From Palsa-504 sp963742795 (GTDB lineage Bacteria; Actinomycetota; Actinomycetes; Streptosporangiales; Streptosporangiaceae), in contig CAVUNL010000032.1 in the NCBI GenBank assembly GCA_963742795.1, forward strand, positions 62,001 through 126,000: DNA of 64,000 bases, written 5' to 3'. A program made the translations under genes and the position numbers. Below are positions 46,784-56,439 of this stretch, piece after piece (the stretch's first letter is position 1; each line of letters starts with the position of its first letter). The notes under the pieces were generated by a model. It did no database searches. It saw nothing but the letters and a program-made list of their open reading frames with translations, and was not told the DNA's origin.

Positions 46784-46883
46784 GTATTTGACGGTAGCAT
46801 GAGGGTCTGACAAAACCCGGGCCGCCTCAGCCTCCGCCGGCCCGAGCCAGGCAAGCACCGCCGCGGCAAACTCCTCAGGCCGG

Positions 46884-47768
46884 TCACAGCAGGCTGACGG
46901 CGGTGTCCACCGCGGCGGCCACGTCGTCGTCGGCCGGGTACAGCAGGGAGCGGCCGGCCACCAGGCCCTTGACGTTCGGCAGCCGCAGCGCTTTGCGCCA
47001 GCCCGCATGCGCGGACTCGGGGTCGTCGGGTACCTCGCCGTCCAGCAGCAGAGCAGGCAGCGTGGATGCGGCCATGACCCGTTCCATATCCGGCACCACC
47101 GGGACCTTCAGCCAGCTGTAGGCCGACGTGGTGCCCAGGCCCGAGGCCACGGCGATGGCCCGCATCATCGCCTCGGCGGACAGGTCGTTGCGGACCCGGC
47201 CGTCGACCCGGTGCGAGATGAACGGCTCGATCATCGCGGCCAGCCGCCGGGAGGCCAGGTCGGTCACGGCGTGCGCGCACGCCTGCAGGGTGGCTGCCGA
47301 CGCCGGGTCATCAGGATCGATGCGCATCAGCATCTTGCCGCCGTCGAACCCCATCCGGGCGATCGCGGCCGCGTCGTAGCCGGTGAACCGATCATCGATC
47401 TCGAAGACCGTGTCGGCCAGGCCGCCCCGGTTCATCGAGCCGATCACGATCTTGCCGTCGAGCGCGCCGAGCAGCAGCAGGTCCTCGAGCACATCAGCGG
47501 AGCCGAGCACGCCGTCCACGCCCGGCCGGGCCAGCGCCACGCACAGCCGCTCGAGCAGGCCGGTGCGATCGGCCATGGCCACCTGCAGCCGCCGGGCCCG
47601 CAGTGAGCCGCGCGCCGGATGATCGGCGGCGATCAGCACCAGGGTGCCGCCCGGTCCGAGCAGGGCCGGAGCCCAGGGGGGCCGCGGCCGCCTGGCGGCC
47701 GTCTCCGCCACGAGCTCCGGGTGCCTGGCGCGCGTCTCGATGACCTCGGCCAGCCGGTCAGCGAACAC
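46884..47768 (-). CDS. Cgl0159-type aldolase (inositol catabolism, class I-like)
   Basis: 294 residues. FADRLAEVIETRARHPELVA, TLVLIAADHPARGSLRARRL, GKIVIGSMNRGGLADTVFEI, GFDGGKMLMRIDPDDPASAA, RLAAMIEPFISHRVDGRVRN and NVKGLVAGRSLLYPADDDVA match the Cgl0159 (beta/alpha)8 group of DeoC-like aldolases found in the iol cluster of Corynebacterium and relatives. Expected to cleave the deoxy-keto-gluconate phosphate made by IolC. The genes iolD, iolB, iolC and an IolE-type isomerase lie 3.6 kb upstream on the same strand with a phosphoesterase and a permease between, so the locus as a whole is an inositol catabolism region. Confidence 0.85.
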   Translation of the reverse strand: MFADRLAEVIETRARHPELVAETAARRPRPPWAPALLGPGGTLVLIAADHPARGSLRARRLQVAMADRTGLLERLCVALARPGVDGVLGSADVLEDLLLLGALDGKIVIGSMNRGGLADTVFEIDDRFTGYDAAAIARMGFDGGKMLMRIDPDDPASAATLQACAHAVTDLASRRLAAMIEPFISHRVDGRVRNDLSAEAMMRAIAVASGLGTTSAYSWLKVPVVPDMERVMAASTLPALLLDGEVPDDPESAHAGWRKALRLPNVKGLVAGRSLLYPADDDVAAAVDTAVSLL

Positions 47769-47848
47769 GACGGCCTCCGGTCATGGCCTGCTTCCGCCTT
47801 CTTCTTCTTGTTCGGCCGGGTCCGCCAGCGGGCCTTCCTGGTCGCCGC

Positions 47849-48821
47849 TCATCCCGTGGTCAGCAGGAAGTCGAGACAGCTCCCGTCCTGCGCGATGTCG
47901 ATCACGGCGCCGCGCAGCACGCCCGAGGAGTAGTCGCTGCCCGGGTTGACGCACAGCGTCCGGCCGATCTTCTGCGCCCCCCGGGACTCGTGGATGTGCC
48001 CGTGCAGGCCCACCACCGGCTGGTAGCGCTTGATGGCGTCCCGCACCGCGTGGCTGCCCACCGGGATGATGCTGGGCCGCCCGCCGCGGATCACCGGCTT
48101 CAGCGTGTCATCGAGCTCGGGTGCCTCGTCGAGCCCCGACGCGTACGGCGGGCAGTGCAGGTTCAAGATGCACGGCCGTGCCCGACGGCACCTGGGCCAG
48201 CATCTCGTCGATCTGCTTGCCCAGCTCGTCCTCCGAGCACTCCCGCTCGGTGTTCCACGGCGTGGTCGGCACGACGCCCAGGCTGGCCATGCTGACCGGC
48301 CCCAGGTCGCACAGCTCGAGCTCCGGGCACTCCACCCGGTCGTGGGCCGCGAGCACCTGGTCCGCGTCCAGCGGGTCGTCGTTGCCCGGGGTGATGATGC
48401 ATCGCACGGCGGGGTCGAGCCGCTCGGCGGCCAGGTCGCACCAGCGCTGCATTTGCGCGGAGATCTCGTCGCGGAACAGCCGGTCAAGGGCCTCCGGGTC
48501 GTGCTCGAGCCGGACCAGCTCGGCGGTCTTCATGCGGACCGGGTACAGCCCTTGCTTGCCCAGGTCGCCGGCCAGCCGATCCCATTCCGACTCGGGCAAG
48601 GTCACGTCCTGGCCGCCAGCTCGGGCGCGCAGCATGCCGTCCTCGGTCAGCACCGGGACGATGGCCTTGTCGGCGAAATCGCCGCCCAGGATGATCACGT
48701 CCGCCTCGTAGACCCTGGCTGCGGCCAGGAACTTGCGGAAGCAGACTTCCGAGCCGTGGACGTCAGTGGCGAAGTAGATGCGCAGCGCGCGCTGCCTGCT
48801 CGTCTTCTTGCCTCGCAGCAT
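47849..48821 (-). CDS. Metallophosphoesterase (one frameshift)
   Basis: From ATG 48821 (MLRGKKTSRQRALRIYFATD). Metal-binding motifs in order: YFATDVHGSEVCFRKFLAAA (DxH), VIILGGDFADK (GD), CIITPGNDDPLDADQ (GND), then after a frame change near 48175 HCPPYASGLDEAP, IPVGSHAVRDAIK and VVGLHGHIHESRG (GHxH). About 320 residues. It acts as a calcineurin-like phosphoesterase on an unknown phosphoester. The permease starts 4 bp upstream on the same strand, so the two are coupled. Confidence 0.85.
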
Positions 48822-48824
48822 CCG

Positions 48825-50477
48825 CTACTCCGGGGGAAGTTCGCGCATGGCCATGGTCAGGTCGAGTGCGTTGCGCTGCTTGCGCACCGCCCGGGCGACC
48901 AGGTAGATGACCGGGCCGGCGCCGAGCACGATCACCAGCGTGAGGATCGACTCCCAGCTGAACTTCCCGTAGACGCTGCTGTGCGCGATCAGCTCGTAGA
49001 CCGTGAACAGGGCGAGCACCGTGGTGGCCGCGCCCACCACCGTGACCTTGCGCAGCCACTGGCGCCGCGCGTCTTCGGGCATGCCAGGTGTCTCGATCAG
49101 GTCGCTGCGGCGTATCGGCAGCACGGTCGCCGAGATGCCGCCGGCCAGCAGGATCAGCGCGAAGAACAGGCTCTGCAGGGCCACGATGTTGCCCAGGTTG
49201 ACCAGGCTGGTCAGGAAGCAGAACCCGATGCCGATGACCAGCACGATGGTGATGGCGACGTTCGGCGCGTGGTTCCGGTCGCCGATCTTGGCCACGCCGA
49301 CCGGCAGCAGCCGGTCGAAGGCCTGGGCGAAGAGCACCCGGGTGGTGACGGTCAGGAAGGCCAGGTTGACTGCGATCTCGGCCAGCGGCACCGCGGTCGC
49401 GAACAGGATCTTGGTGATCGGGTCGGAGGACAGCACCATGCCGTAACCGAGGCCGCCCGCCACCGAGTTCAGGCTGGTGATCTTCCCGTAGGCGGCGGGG
49501 TTGGCCACGCCCAGGTTGGCCTGGGCCTGCATGAAGGTCAGGCCGACGCGAGCCCGCAGCAGCGCCCAGACGCCGATCCACAGCACCACGAGCACCCCGA
49601 TGCTGATCGCCGAGGCGTACAGGTAGGTGCGGCCCGGCCGCCGCAGCTCGCCGCCGACGTAGTAGGAGTACAGCACGCCGTTGTAGTTGAGCACCATGAA
49701 CGGGATGATCGCCACCCCGGAGGCGATCGACGTGCCGAACACCACGCCGTTGGACTTGGCGGCGTTGATGATGTCCTGGAAGGCGCCCGGGTGGTTGCTG
49801 TAGGTGGCCAGGGCGGAGGTGAAGTCGGCGTGCGAGTTGGCGGCCAGCATGCCGATCAGCACGACGAAGGCCAGGACCTGCACCACGATCAGCCAGAAGA
49901 TGATCCTGGCCACGATCCTGACCGAGAACAGCGACAGCGCGGCGACGATCAGCATGACCGCTACGCTGAGCCAGGCGACGGCGATGTTGCTGGTCAGGTG
50001 GTTGCCCGCGTTCGCCATCGCGGTGCTGTGGAACGCCGAGCCCAGGCCGCTCAGCATGAACGGGGTGAACTGCGCGGCGAAGTGCGCGTTGGTGGACAAG
50101 ATGTAGGTGAACACCACGGCGATGCCCAGCCCCGCCACCGAGCCGGCCACCGGGGAGACGATCCGGGACAGGTAGACGTACTCACCGCCCGCCCTCGGCA
50201 CGGCCCGCAGCAGGTACCGGTAGGCGAACATGGCCACCAGCCAGATGATCGCGCCCGCCACCAGCGGCAGGTACATGTCGGACTTGGTGAAGTCCGTCAG
50301 CCCGGCGTTGAAGTTGATGAACGTGTTGACCACGGCCACCGAAGCCAGCGAGATCCCGGTCGCCGCGGGGATCCCCAGCTCACGGACCAGGCCTGATGTC
50401 TGCTGGACGAACAGGCGGGTGGGCTGGGCGCCGACCCTGGCCGCTCCCGCCGGAACCGATGCTTCACTACTAGTCAC
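48825..50477 (-). CDS. APC-family amino acid/polyamine permease
   Basis: 550 residues from GTG 50477, chosen because GGAGGT lies 8 bp upstream. Twelve helices; the first conserved region is GIPAATGISLASVAVVNTFI, then AVPRAGGEYVYLSRIVSPVA, which is the usual helix 2-3 loop of APC porters, and VVFGTSIASGVAIIPFMVLN. Substrate is probably an amino acid or a related amine. The metallophosphoesterase gene starts 4 bp after the stop. A structured 608-bp non-coding region lies upstream. Confidence 0.88.
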   Translation of the reverse strand: MTSSEASVPAGAARVGAQPTRLFVQQTSGLVRELGIPAATGISLASVAVVNTFINFNAGLTDFTKSDMYLPLVAGAIIWLVAMFAYRYLLRAVPRAGGEYVYLSRIVSPVAGSVAGLGIAVVFTYILSTNAHFAAQFTPFMLSGLGSAFHSTAMANAGNHLTSNIAVAWLSVAVMLIVAALSLFSVRIVARIIFWLIVVQVLAFVVLIGMLAANSHADFTSALATYSNHPGAFQDIINAAKSNGVVFGTSIASGVAIIPFMVLNYNGVLYSYYVGGELRRPGRTYLYASAISIGVLVVLWIGVWALLRARVGLTFMQAQANLGVANPAAYGKITSLNSVAGGLGYGMVLSSDPITKILFATAVPLAEIAVNLAFLTVTTRVLFAQAFDRLLPVGVAKIGDRNHAPNVAITIVLVIGIGFCFLTSLVNLGNIVALQSLFFALILLAGGISATVLPIRRSDLIETPGMPEDARRQWLRKVTVVGAATTVLALFTVYELIAHSSVYGKFSWESILTLVIVLGAGPVIYLVARAVRKQRNALDLTMAMRELPPE

Positions 50478-51085
50478 TGGGTTTACCTCCAGCCGCAGCA
50501 TCACCAGGGCAAGGAACACGAAACCGGCCAGCAGGATGCTCTACCAGCCTAGACGGCTCCTCAGGCTGTCCTCATGTTCAGGCCAGGACAAGAGATTGTC
50601 AATATCTATGGACATACTGAAATGCTGACAGCCGTACACCGCATCCGGGCCACCTCAGCGTCCCGAATAACCCGTTTCTCCGTCACGCCGTTGTGGTCTG
50701 CTGGCTTCCCCGCTGAGGACGCCCACCGCCCCATGCTCCCTGCGACCGGGATAGGCGGAGTCCCGAATCTGATCCGGCGTCCTCAGTGGCAACGGTGCCG
50801 GGGACAGGCCCGACGTCCGGCGCCGGTGTGCATCCCTGGTGTGTCACACCCGTTTCACCTCTCCCAAAGTCGCGGAAATGTGACTGCTGGGGCCGGTGAT
50901 CCGGCGTTGTGCCGCCCAGCTCATGATCGTGAGCCCGCCAAGCTCTTCGCGACCCTCCAGTGCGCTGACGTCCAGCTTCATGACCCTCGGCCCCGCCCGG
51001 ACGGCGCCCCGGGGCCTGTATCAGTTCCGGGATCCCGCCCTCCGTGTCTGAAGGGATGCAACTAACCACGGGACGGGGGTTTCCG
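50478..51085. other. 608-bp gene-free region with inverted repeats
   Basis: I find no coding frame. CTGAGGACGCC (50713-50723) and GGCGTCCTCAG (50776-50786) form an 11-bp inverted repeat enclosing a smaller hairpin, CGGGA...TCCCG, near 50747-50765. An odd palindrome GGTGTGTCACACC lies at 50838-50850. It separates the permease (minus) and a small gene (plus). No known riboswitch consensus is recognised. Confidence 0.5.
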
Positions 51086-51416
51086 ATGGACGCCAGCGTG
51101 ATGTTCCTGGACTGCCCGGCGTACATGGACCGCACGGGCGCGGCCCGGTGCGGGCTGCCGACGTCGGTGGAGGGCCGGTACACGGTGAACTCGACCGACG
51201 GGCCGCTGGAGAGCGTCATGATCCGCTGCCCGCGAGGTCACTACTTCAACGGCCCGCTCGAGTCGATGCTGTGGGATAAGGCCGCGAGCGTCCCCAGGGC
51301 GGAGGACGGCCGCGGCCGGGACGCGGTGCGGGATCACGGCGTGGCCTCCTGGCCGGCCCTGCTCTGCGCGGCCGGCCATCATGCCGGCCATCATGCCGGC
51401 CGGCTGTTACAGGTAG
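51086..51416 (+). CDS. Conserved hypothetical protein, putative zinc-binding (end uncertain)
   Basis: ATG 51086 with GGGACGGGGG upstream. The first 62 residues (FLDCPAYMDRTGAARCGLPT, LESVMIRCPRGHYFNGPLES) carry three cysteines and a histidine arranged DCP/RCG/RCPRGH, a possible single zinc site. I recall similar short actinomycete proteins of unknown role. Reading beyond about residue 70 the composition changes and a 12-bp repeat (CCGGCCATCATG) occurs; the frame stays open into the iolD gene opposite, so a frameshift probably hides the true stop, and the end given here is a guess from the next frame. Confidence 0.55.
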
Positions 51417-52956
51417 GGCCGCTGCCGCTGCTTGGCCTTCTCGTAGGCCGCCCGGGCCTCCCGGGTGGTCTCGAGCGCGGCCACCTCCGCGACCGGCACG
51501 TCCCACCACGCCTCGCTGGGCGGCGCGCCGAGCAGCGGGTCGGTCTCGATGCACACCATGGTGGTCCGGTCCGCGGCCCGCGCCTTGACCAGCGCTTCCC
51601 GGAATTCCTCGATGGTCTGGGCCCGCAGCACGTCCACGCCCAGGCTGGCCGCGTTGGCCGCCAGGTCGACCGGCAGGAACCTGCCGTCCAGGCGGCCGTC
51701 CGGCCCGCGGAACCGGTAGCTGGTGCCGAACCGCTGCGCGCCGACGGACTCCGACAGGTTCCCGATCGAGGCGAACCCGTGGTTGTCCACGCACACCACG
51801 ACCAGCTTGATCCCCTCCTGCACGGCGGTGACCAGCTCGCTGGCCATCATCAGGTACGAGCCGTCGCCGACCAGCACGAAGACCTCGCGGTCGGGTGCCG
51901 CCAGCTTGGCCCCGAGACCGCCCGCGATCTCATAGCCCATGCACGAGTAGCCGTACTCGACGTGGTAGCCGCCCGGATCGCGGGTGCGCCACAGCTTGTG
52001 CAGGTCTCCGGGCATCGAGCCCGCGGCGCACAGCACCACGTCCCGCTCCTGTGACACCTCGTTCGCGACCCCGATGACCTCCGCCTGGGCGGGCAGCGGC
52101 TGGTGCCTGGTGGTGTAGGCGGCCTCCACCGTGGCCTGCCAGCGCCCGGCCAGCTCGGCGGCCCGCTCCCGGACGGCCGGGTCCGCCGACCAGCCGGCCA
52201 GCGCCTTGGCCAGGGCTTCCAGCGCCGCCCGGGCGTCGGCGACGACCGCGACGCCGGATTGCTTGGCCGCGTCGAACGCGGCCACGTTGATGCTGACGAA
52301 CCTCACCCCGGGTTCGGCGAAGACGGTCCGGGAGGCGGTGGTGAAATCGCTCCACCTGGTTCCGATGCCGATGACGACGTCGGCGCGGGCGGCCAGCTCG
52401 TTGGCCGCGGGAGTCCCGGTCGCGCCGATCGCGCCCACGCACAGCGGGTCGTCGGAGCGCATCGACCCCTTGCCGGCCTGCGTCTGGCTGACCGGTATGC
52501 CGAACGTGCCGGCGAACGACCGCAGCGCCGCGGTGGCCTCGGAGTAGATGACCCCACCGCCGGCGACGATGAAAGGCCGCCGGGCCGAACGGACCAGCTG
52601 CGCCGCCCGGGCCACGGCGGCCCGGTCCGGGGGAGTCCTGGGCACGGGCCAGATCCGCTCGCGGAACAGCTCCTCGGGCCAGTCGCGCGCCTCCGCCTGC
52701 ACGTCCTGCGGCAGCGCCAGGGTCACCGCCCCGGTCTCGGCCGGGTCGGTCAGCACCCGCATAGCAGCCAGCAGCGCCGAGGGCAGCTGCTCCGGGCGCC
52801 AGATGCGGTCGAAGAACCGTGACAGGGGCCGGAACGCGTCGTTGACGCTGATGTCCGGCGCGGCGGGCAGCTCGAGCTGTTGCAGCACCGGGTCGGCCAC
52901 CCGGGTGGCGAAGGTGTCGCCACGGCCTGCCCCACCGTCAGCCGTACTGTCGTCAA
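51407..52956 (-). pseudogene. iolD: 3D-(3,5/4)-trihydroxycyclohexane-1,2-dione hydrolase with N-terminal deletion
   Basis: ThDP-dependent enzyme of inositol catabolism. From TTG 52956 only MTTVRLTVGQAV remains of the first domain; then, with a frame change at about 52925, DTFATRVADPVLQQLELPAA continues normally through PLSRFFDRIWRPEQLPSALL, WSDFTTASRTVFAEPGVRFV, GYSCMGYEIAGGLGAKLAAP and VGDGSYLMMASELVTA (ThDP/Mg site). IolD is normally about 630 residues and this is about 510; roughly 110 residues are gone, among them the conserved glutamate that activates ThDP. Activity is doubtful unless the deletion is an assembly error. Its TTG overlaps the iolB stop (TTGA). Confidence 0.85.
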
Positions 52957-53846
52957 GGCAAGCTCCACGTGCACACCCGGGGATCGACCGGCTGGTCCTT
53001 CCACTGCTCCCGCACCCACGAGTGCGCCGGATCGTCGCAGATCAGCCATTCCCGCCGACCGGGGCCTGCCATCACGTTCAGGTAGTACAGGTCGTAGCCG
53101 GGCACGGCCATCGACGGGCCGTGCCAGCCGTGCGGAACGATCACCACGTCCCCGCTGCGCACCTCGGCCAGCACGTCGGCCGGCCGTTCCGCCGTGCCGT
53201 ACACGCGCTGGTAAGCCAGGCCAGGTCCGGAACCCTGATCCGGGCCGCCGGCCACCTCGAAGTAGTAGATCTCCTCCAGGACCGATTCTCCTGGCCGTTC
53301 CGTATCATGCTTGTGCGGCGGGAACGATGACCAGTTCCCGGCCGGGTGAACACCTCGCAGGCGATCAGGCGGTCGGCCTCGAGCACGTCCGGGGTGCCGA
53401 AGTTGCTGACCCGCCGCGAGCAGGACCCGGCGCCGCGCAGCTCCACCTTAACCTCGTCCGCCCGCACGTGCCGGAACGGCAGCCCCTCCGCCTGGGACCG
53501 GGCGCTGGCCAGCGCGAACCGGCCGCCATCCGGCGTGCTGATCCGGTAGGCGGTATCCCGCGGCACGTAGGCGCAGTCGGTGATCGCGGTGAACACGTCG
53601 GAGCGGCCGGCCAGCTCCGCGCCGCCCGCGTCGGTGTCGACGTTGCACGCGCCGGTCAGCGGCAGCACGATGATCTCGTCCCCGCCGGTGTCACCCAGCT
53701 CGACCTCTCCCCGCGGCCAGCTCGAGCACCCGCAGGCCGCTGTATCCCCAGCGCGCGACCTCCGGCGTGATGCGCACGACCTCCCGTCCGTCGGCCGTGC
53801 TCCCGGCCGGGAAATGCCAGTTCACAAGCGTATTATCGGCGTTCAC
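52953..53846 (-). CDS. iolB: 5-deoxy-glucuronate isomerase (frameshifted)
   Basis: From GTG 53846 with AAAGGAG upstream (VNADNTLVNWHFPAGSTADG, REVVRITPEVARWGYSGLRV). About 295 residues across frame changes near 53705 and 53345. IolB signatures: DCAYVPRDTAYRISTPDGGR, SRRVSNFGTPDVLEADRLIA, FTPAGNWSSFPPHKHD (metal His), SVLEEIYYFEVAGG and IVPHGWHGPSMAVPGYDLYY. Cupin fold; converts 5-deoxy-glucuronate to 2-deoxy-5-keto-gluconate. Follows iolC by 22 bp and overlaps iolD by 4 bp. Confidence 0.88.
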
Positions 53847-53868
53847 GCGCTGCTCCTTTGAGTCGGGC

Positions 53869-54813
53869 TCACGGATACGGCATCTGCAGGAAGCTCTCCA
53901 CCTCGGCGGTGGTGGGCATCGCCGAGGAGCATTCCAGGCGGGTGGTTACGATCGCCCCGGCCGCGTTGGCGAAGCGGAGGACCCGGTTCAGGGGCCAGCC
54001 GGCCAGCAGCCCGTGGCACAGGGCGCCGCCGAACCCGTCCCCGGCGCCGATCCCGTTGACCGCCTCGACCCTGATCGGGGGCACCTCCACCTCCTCGTCC
54101 GGGGTCCGCGCGTACACGCCGCCCGGGCCGCGCTTGACCACGGCCAGTTCCACGCCCGCCTCGAGCAGCGCCGCGGCCGCGGCCCGCGCGTCGGCAGTGC
54201 CGACCGCGACCTCGACCTCATCCAGGTTGCCTACGGCCACCGTGACGTGCGGGAGCGCGGCCTGGACCTGCTCGCGGGCCTGTTCCCGCGAGGCCCAGAA
54301 CACCGGCCGGTAGTCCAGGTCGAGCACGGTCAGCGGCGCCCGGCCGCGGGCCTGCCAGGCCGCGAAGTGGGCCGCGCGGCTGGGCTCGGCGCACAGCCCG
54401 GTTACCGTGGCCCAGAACAGCCGGGCCGTGCTGACCTCGCGTGCCGGGATCTCCTCCGGCCTGATCTCCAGGTCGGGAGCCTTGGGGTACCGGTAGAACC
54501 AGATCGGGAAGTGATCGGGCGGGAATATCTCGCAGAACGTCACCGGGGTGGGCAGGTCAGGCACGGCGGTGACGAACGCGTCGTCCACGCCGAACTCGCC
54601 TAGGGCGCGGTGCACGTACCGGCCGAACGGGTCCGCGCCGGTGCGCGTGATGACCGCCGACCTGCGGCCGTGCCGGGCCGCCGCCACCGCCACGTTCGTC
54701 GCGCTGCCGCCGAGGAACTTGCCGAACGTCTCGACGTCCTCCAGGCCGACCCCGGCCTGCAGCGGGTAGATGTCCACCCCGACGCGGCCCATGGTGAGCA
54801 CGTCGTAGCTCAC
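53869..54813 (-). CDS. iolC: 5-dehydro-2-deoxygluconokinase
   Basis: 314 residues from GTG 54813. PfkB family: DVLTMGRVGVDIYPLQAGVG, FLGGSATNVAVAAARHGRRS, PDHFPIWFYRYPKAPDLEIR (IolC-specific), VLDLDYRPVFWASREQAREQ and NGIGAGDGFGGALCHGLLAG with the catalytic Asp in GAGDGF. Phosphorylates 2-deoxy-5-keto-gluconate, the product of IolB, for cleavage by the aldolase. Start GTG overlaps the preceding gene's TGA (GTGA), so it is translationally coupled. Confidence 0.92.
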   Translation of the reverse strand: MSYDVLTMGRVGVDIYPLQAGVGLEDVETFGKFLGGSATNVAVAAARHGRRSAVITRTGADPFGRYVHRALGEFGVDDAFVTAVPDLPTPVTFCEIFPPDHFPIWFYRYPKAPDLEIRPEEIPAREVSTARLFWATVTGLCAEPSRAAHFAAWQARGRAPLTVLDLDYRPVFWASREQAREQVQAALPHVTVAVGNLDEVEVAVGTADARAAAAALLEAGVELAVVKRGPGGVYARTPDEEVEVPPIRVEAVNGIGAGDGFGGALCHGLLAGWPLNRVLRFANAAGAIVTTRLECSSAMPTTAEVESFLQMPYP

Positions 54814-55688
54814 CGCGGCCCGCCCAGCAGCCCGCGCAGGTAGTACAGGCTCTCCCTGACGCCCCGGGCCGGCCCCTCGTTCTTGGGCGGCCCGTCCAGG
54901 ATGACGTCCTGCTCCAGCACGTACCAGCCGCCGTAGTCGGCCGCCTCGAGCGCCGCCACCACGCCCGCCACGTCGACGTCACCCTGGCCCAGCGGCCGGT
55001 ACAGCCCGCCGCCGACGCCCTGGGTGTAGGAGATCTCCCCGCTGGCCACCTGCTGCGCCACGGGCGCGGTCACGTCCTTCAGGTGCACGTGCCCGATCCG
55101 GGCCGCGGCGGTCCGGGCCAGCTCGGCCGGGTCGGTGCCGCCGATGAGCAGGTGGCCGGTGTCCAGGCAGAGCGGGATCGCGCTGCCGTCCAGCACCCGG
55201 CGGACCTCGTCGGGCTTTTCCACCATGGTCCCGACGTGCGGGTGCAGCGTCGCCTTGAGCCCGCGCTCGGCGGCCCGGGCGGCGGCCCGGTCCAGGTTGG
55301 CCAGCAGCAGCGACCAGCCGGCCGCGTCAAGCTCGGGCCTGCCGTCATAGCCGCCGCGGCCGGTGGCCGCGGCCAGGACCAGCACCGGGTGGCCGCCCGA
55401 GCAGGCGAAGGCGTCCAGGGCCCGGTCGAGCAGGGCCAGGGGATCCGCGGCGCGCTCGTGCAGGACGACCGGCACGAAACCGCCCGCGGGCGCCAGCCCG
55501 TACTCGGCCAGCAGCCGGGACCGCTGGCCCGGCTCGCGCGGCAGGTAGCCGTCGGGCCCGAACTCGGTGGCGGTCAGCCCGACGGCCCGCATCTCGGCCA
55601 GCACGCGGTCGACGTGCAACTGGTGGCCCCACCCGGGTACCTCGCAGACTCCCCAGGAGATCGGTGCCCCGGCCACTCGCCCCTTCAT
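54810..55688 (-). CDS. iolE: Myo-inosose-2-dehydratase-like TIM-barrel protein
   Basis: 292 residues from ATG 55688. Xylose-isomerase-like barrel: APISWGVCEVPGWGHQLHVD, EFGPDGYLPREPGQRSRLLA, GLKATLHPHVGTMVEKPDEV, IPLCLDTGHLLIGGTDPAEL and IGHVHLKDVTAPVAQQVASG, with metal-binding Glu and His residues typical of IolE. First gene of the iolE-iolC-iolB-iolD transcript. In the pathway it dehydrates scyllo- or myo-inosose. A relative in the GntR operon (37360) lacks the middle of the barrel. The exact substrate could differ. Confidence 0.82.
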   Translation of the reverse strand: MKGRVAGAPISWGVCEVPGWGHQLHVDRVLAEMRAVGLTATEFGPDGYLPREPGQRSRLLAEYGLAPAGGFVPVVLHERAADPLALLDRALDAFACSGGHPVLVLAAATGRGGYDGRPELDAAGWSLLLANLDRAAARAAERGLKATLHPHVGTMVEKPDEVRRVLDGSAIPLCLDTGHLLIGGTDPAELARTAAARIGHVHLKDVTAPVAQQVASGEISYTQGVGGGLYRPLGQGDVDVAGVVAALEAADYGGWYVLEQDVILDGPPKNEGPARGVRESLYYLRGLLGGPR

Positions 55689-55854
55689 CGGCAGCCCTTT
55701 CCCGGGCTGCCCGGTTCGAACGGCCCTGTCATAGGCTGGCCTATCATCGGCGCACCTCTGCCACAAGCACCGGCTGGTCCCGCACCGGCTGGTCGCGCTG
55801 CCCAGTCGCCCACTGGATCACGTCGAAGTCGTGCCCAAAGAATAGGCCACATCC

Positions 55855-55875
55855 ATGTCTTAATGACATGACATT
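55855..55875. promoter_or_regulatory. Candidate iol operator
   Basis: ATGTC-TTAAT-GACAT (55855-55869) is an inverted repeat, followed by an extra GACATT. It lies 167 bp before iolE and resembles the TGTC/GACA core at the GntR operators at 40147. Confidence 0.5.
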
Positions 55876-55954
55876 CTCCAGGAAGCACCCTGAGCGTGTC
55901 GGGCTCGTTGATTACTTTGGGTAAAGTGTCGGACCTCAGGGTTACCGTCATCGC

Positions 55955-56157
55955 ATGCCGATGAAAATCAGGGAAATCATCCGGCTGCTTGAAGCTGATG
56001 GTTGGCAGCTCTAACGCACAACCGGATCGCACCGGCACTATTCCCATCCCCACAAGCCTGGGCTCGTCACCGTCGCGGGCAAGCCAGCGCTACTCTGAAA
56101 GAGAAGACCGAGGCGAGCATTCTCCGGCAAGCTGGCCTGCGGAAGGAGCAATTGTGA
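55955..56157 (+). pseudogene. hicA: HicA toxin, inactivated by a nonsense codon and a frameshift
   Basis: From ATG 55961 (or 55955): MKIREIIRLLEADGWQL is the HicA start, then a TAA at 56012-56014 takes the place of a sense codon, and the same frame continues with RTTGSHRHYSHPHKPGLVTV, containing the catalytic GSH motif (RTTGSHRHY). A further frame change near 56092 is needed to reach TLKEKTEASILRQAGLRKEQ and the stop TGA at 56155, which overlaps the hicB GTG. Intact HicA is a dsRNA-binding mRNA endonuclease of about 60-75 residues. The toxin cannot be made as read, while the antitoxin gene is intact. Confidence 0.82.
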
Positions 56158-56381
56158 GGGGCTACGTAGTCGTTCTCGAGGGCAACGAGGACGATGGCTA
56201 CTCGGCCTACTCGCCGGACCTGCCGGGTGTCGTTGCTGCAGGCAGTACGCGGCAGGAAACAGAGCAGCTGATGGTCGAGGCGATGGCCGAGCACATCGCC
56301 CTGCTCAGGCAGTCAGGCGAACATGTTCCCGAGCCGTCCGATCCCGACAGCGTTACGGTGCTCGATCCCAGCGCTGCCTGA
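56154..56381 (+). CDS. hicB: HicB antitoxin
   Basis: 75 residues from GTG 56154, overlapping the hicA stop as GTGA with GGAAGGAG upstream. HicB fold: GYVVVLEGNEDDGYSAYSPD, LPGVVAAGSTRQETEQLMVE and AMAEHIALLRQSGEHVPEPS. The short form lacks a DNA-binding C-terminal domain. Toxin-first, coupled order is the normal hicAB arrangement. It may persist as an orphan antitoxin. The next gene, gltX-like, starts 58 bp later and could be co-transcribed. Confidence 0.9.
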   Translation: MRGYVVVLEGNEDDGYSAYSPDLPGVVAAGSTRQETEQLMVEAMAEHIALLRQSGEHVPEPSDPDSVTVLDPSAA

Positions 56382-56439
56382 GGTGGCGGTACGCTGCAAG
56401 CGGCCTTGATCCGCACGTCATAACCGGAGCCATCCGCTC

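Noticed and set aside
50478..51085. Known riboswitch (c-di-AMP, guanidine, SAM, cobalamin)
   Set aside because: I compared the inverted repeats with remembered consensus boxes and found no convincing match.
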